From: Deltaproteobacteria bacterium
GTDB taxonomy: Bacteria; Desulfobacterota; Desulfovibrionia; Desulfovibrionales; Desulfovibrionaceae
Direction of reading: 5' to 3'
Assembly: GCA_020861205.1 (NCBI GenBank)
Contig: JAJBSY010000028.1
Coordinates: 1-6,837 of the forward strand
Length of the DNA: 6,837 nucleotides
The position numbers and the translations under genes are program-made. Each line of letters begins with the position of its first letter. Positions within the stretch are counted from its first letter, which is position 1. This document shows positions 5,986 to 6,837 of this stretch, one piece after another. The notes below the pieces were generated by a model. It saw only the letters and a list, made by a program, of their open reading frames with translations. It was not told the DNA's origin and made no database searches.

Positions 5986-6837
5986 TTAATCGAGCGCCTG
6001 CCTGTTTTTTTCCGCTATCCGCTGGGCGATGATATTGAAGGCCAGCGTGAAGAGGAAAAGAACCATCCCGATGGCGAAAAGCGCATGGTAGTGCTCGCCC
6101 CGGAACGAGGCTTCGGCCATTTCGGCCGCGATCGCCGCGGGCATGGGCCTGACCGGGGAGAACAGGGAAACCGGGATGATCCCCGCGCCTCCCGCGACCA
6201 TGAGCACGACCATGGTTTCCCCGATGCTCCGGGACATGCCCAACATGCAGGCCGTGCCGATGCCCGAAAACGCCGCCGGGATGACGACCCGGATGGTCGT
6301 TTCCCAACGGGTGGCGCCCAGGGCGAGCGATGCTTCCCGGAGCGACATCGGCACGGCGTGCAGCGCGTCCTCGGCTATGGAGCAGATGGTTGGAACGCTC
6401 ATGAACGCCAGCATGAGGCCGGCGTTGAAAAGGTTGAGGCCGGTATCGGCGTTGAACCAGTCCTGGAGAATGGGCGCCATGATGACCATGCCGAAGAAGC
6501 CCACCACAACCGACGGCAGGGCCGCCAGAAGCTCGATGACCGGTTTTATGATCCGGCGCGCGGTCCGGGGGGCTATTTCCGTCAGCCAGGCGGCGGTCAT
6601 GACGCCCAGGGGAAAGGCCATGGCGGACGAGACGGCGGTGACGGCGACGGAACCCGCGATGAGGGGAAATATGCCGAACTCCGGCGGTTCGGAGGTCGGG
6701 TACCACTGCATTCCGAAAAAGAAATCCGGGACCGACTCAAAGGAAAAGACCGGCAGCCCTTCCAAGAACAGGAAGACCATGATCAGGGCCAGGAACAGAA
6801 GGTAGCACCCGCCTATGCCCGCCAGGGCCTGGCGGAT
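5986..6837 (-). CDS. pstC: Phosphate ABC transporter permease PstC (5' end missing)
   Basis: The partner permease of PstA in the phosphate importer. 283 codons are visible, ending in TAA at 5986-5988. The frame stays open from the ATG at 6780 to the right edge (IRQALAGIGGCYLLFLALIM...), and that Met lies inside the first membrane helix, so it is internal and the true start is beyond the window. Visible-residue landmarks: first helix about 9-25; FPLIAGSVAVTAVSSAMAFP (57-76); the PstC-like IELLAALPSVVVGFFG (101-116); coupling loop EDALHAVPMSLREASLALGA (156-175); LGMSRSIGETMVVLMVAGG (199-217); a last helix at about 252-272. PstC proteins are usually a little over 300 residues, so roughly 20-40 are missing. 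Any pstS or regulatory DNA lies to the right. Confidence 0.95.
   Translation of the reverse strand: MRQALAGIGGCYLLFLALIMVFLFLEGLPVFSFESVPDFFFGMQWYPTSEPPEFGIFPLIAGSVAVTAVSSAMAFPLGVMTAAWLTEIAPRTARRIIKPVIELLAALPSVVVGFFGMVIMAPILQDWFNADTGLNLFNAGLMLAFMSVPTICSIAEDALHAVPMSLREASLALGATRWETTIRVVIPAAFSGIGTACMLGMSRSIGETMVVLMVAGGAGIIPVSLFSPVRPMPAAIAAEMAEASFRGEHYHALFAIGMVLFLFTLAFNIIAQRIAEKNRQALD

Noticed and set aside
6778..6780. ATG as the start of pstC
   Set aside because: The frame is open upstream to the window edge and encodes the rest of the first membrane helix, so this Met is internal.

Overview
The window is a GC-rich stretch of a Gram-negative bacterial chromosome. The composition, the style of the phosphate permeases and the very large signal-peptide-free repeat protein would fit a desulfovibrio-like organism, but that placement is inference and no marker gene here fixes it. 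Every well-supported gene reads right to left on the minus strand.

Right part (4183-6837): a phosphate-uptake operon. It runs pstC (cut by the right edge), then pstA after a 24-nt gap with a strong ribosome binding site, then after only 3 nt a 301-residue polytopic membrane protein of unknown family. PstC and PstA form the inner-membrane channel of the high-affinity phosphate ABC importer. The third gene appears to be two copies of a four-helix unit, and one helix resembles the phosphate-starvation protein PsiE. Neither pstB nor phoU follows pstA here.

Middle (3441-4182): about 740 nt without a convincing gene. It holds one weak hypothetical ORF, several perfect inverted repeats, a probable minus-strand intrinsic terminator, and a short direct repeat and a palindrome in front of the surface-protein gene.

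Left part (1-3440): a large surface-protein/adhesin-type gene. It has an acidic disordered N-terminus with no signal peptide, a Glu/Arg-rich helix, a VCBS/cadherin-like domain, then about 26 units of a 25-40-residue solenoid-like repeat.

The main observation is at 363-365. A TAA stop falls inside one beta-strand of the repeat array, yet the same reading frame stays open with the same repeat pattern for all of the remaining 120 codons to the left edge. The nominal 1025-residue protein is therefore probably the front piece of a longer gene broken by a nonsense change or small in-frame insertion, or misread at that point.
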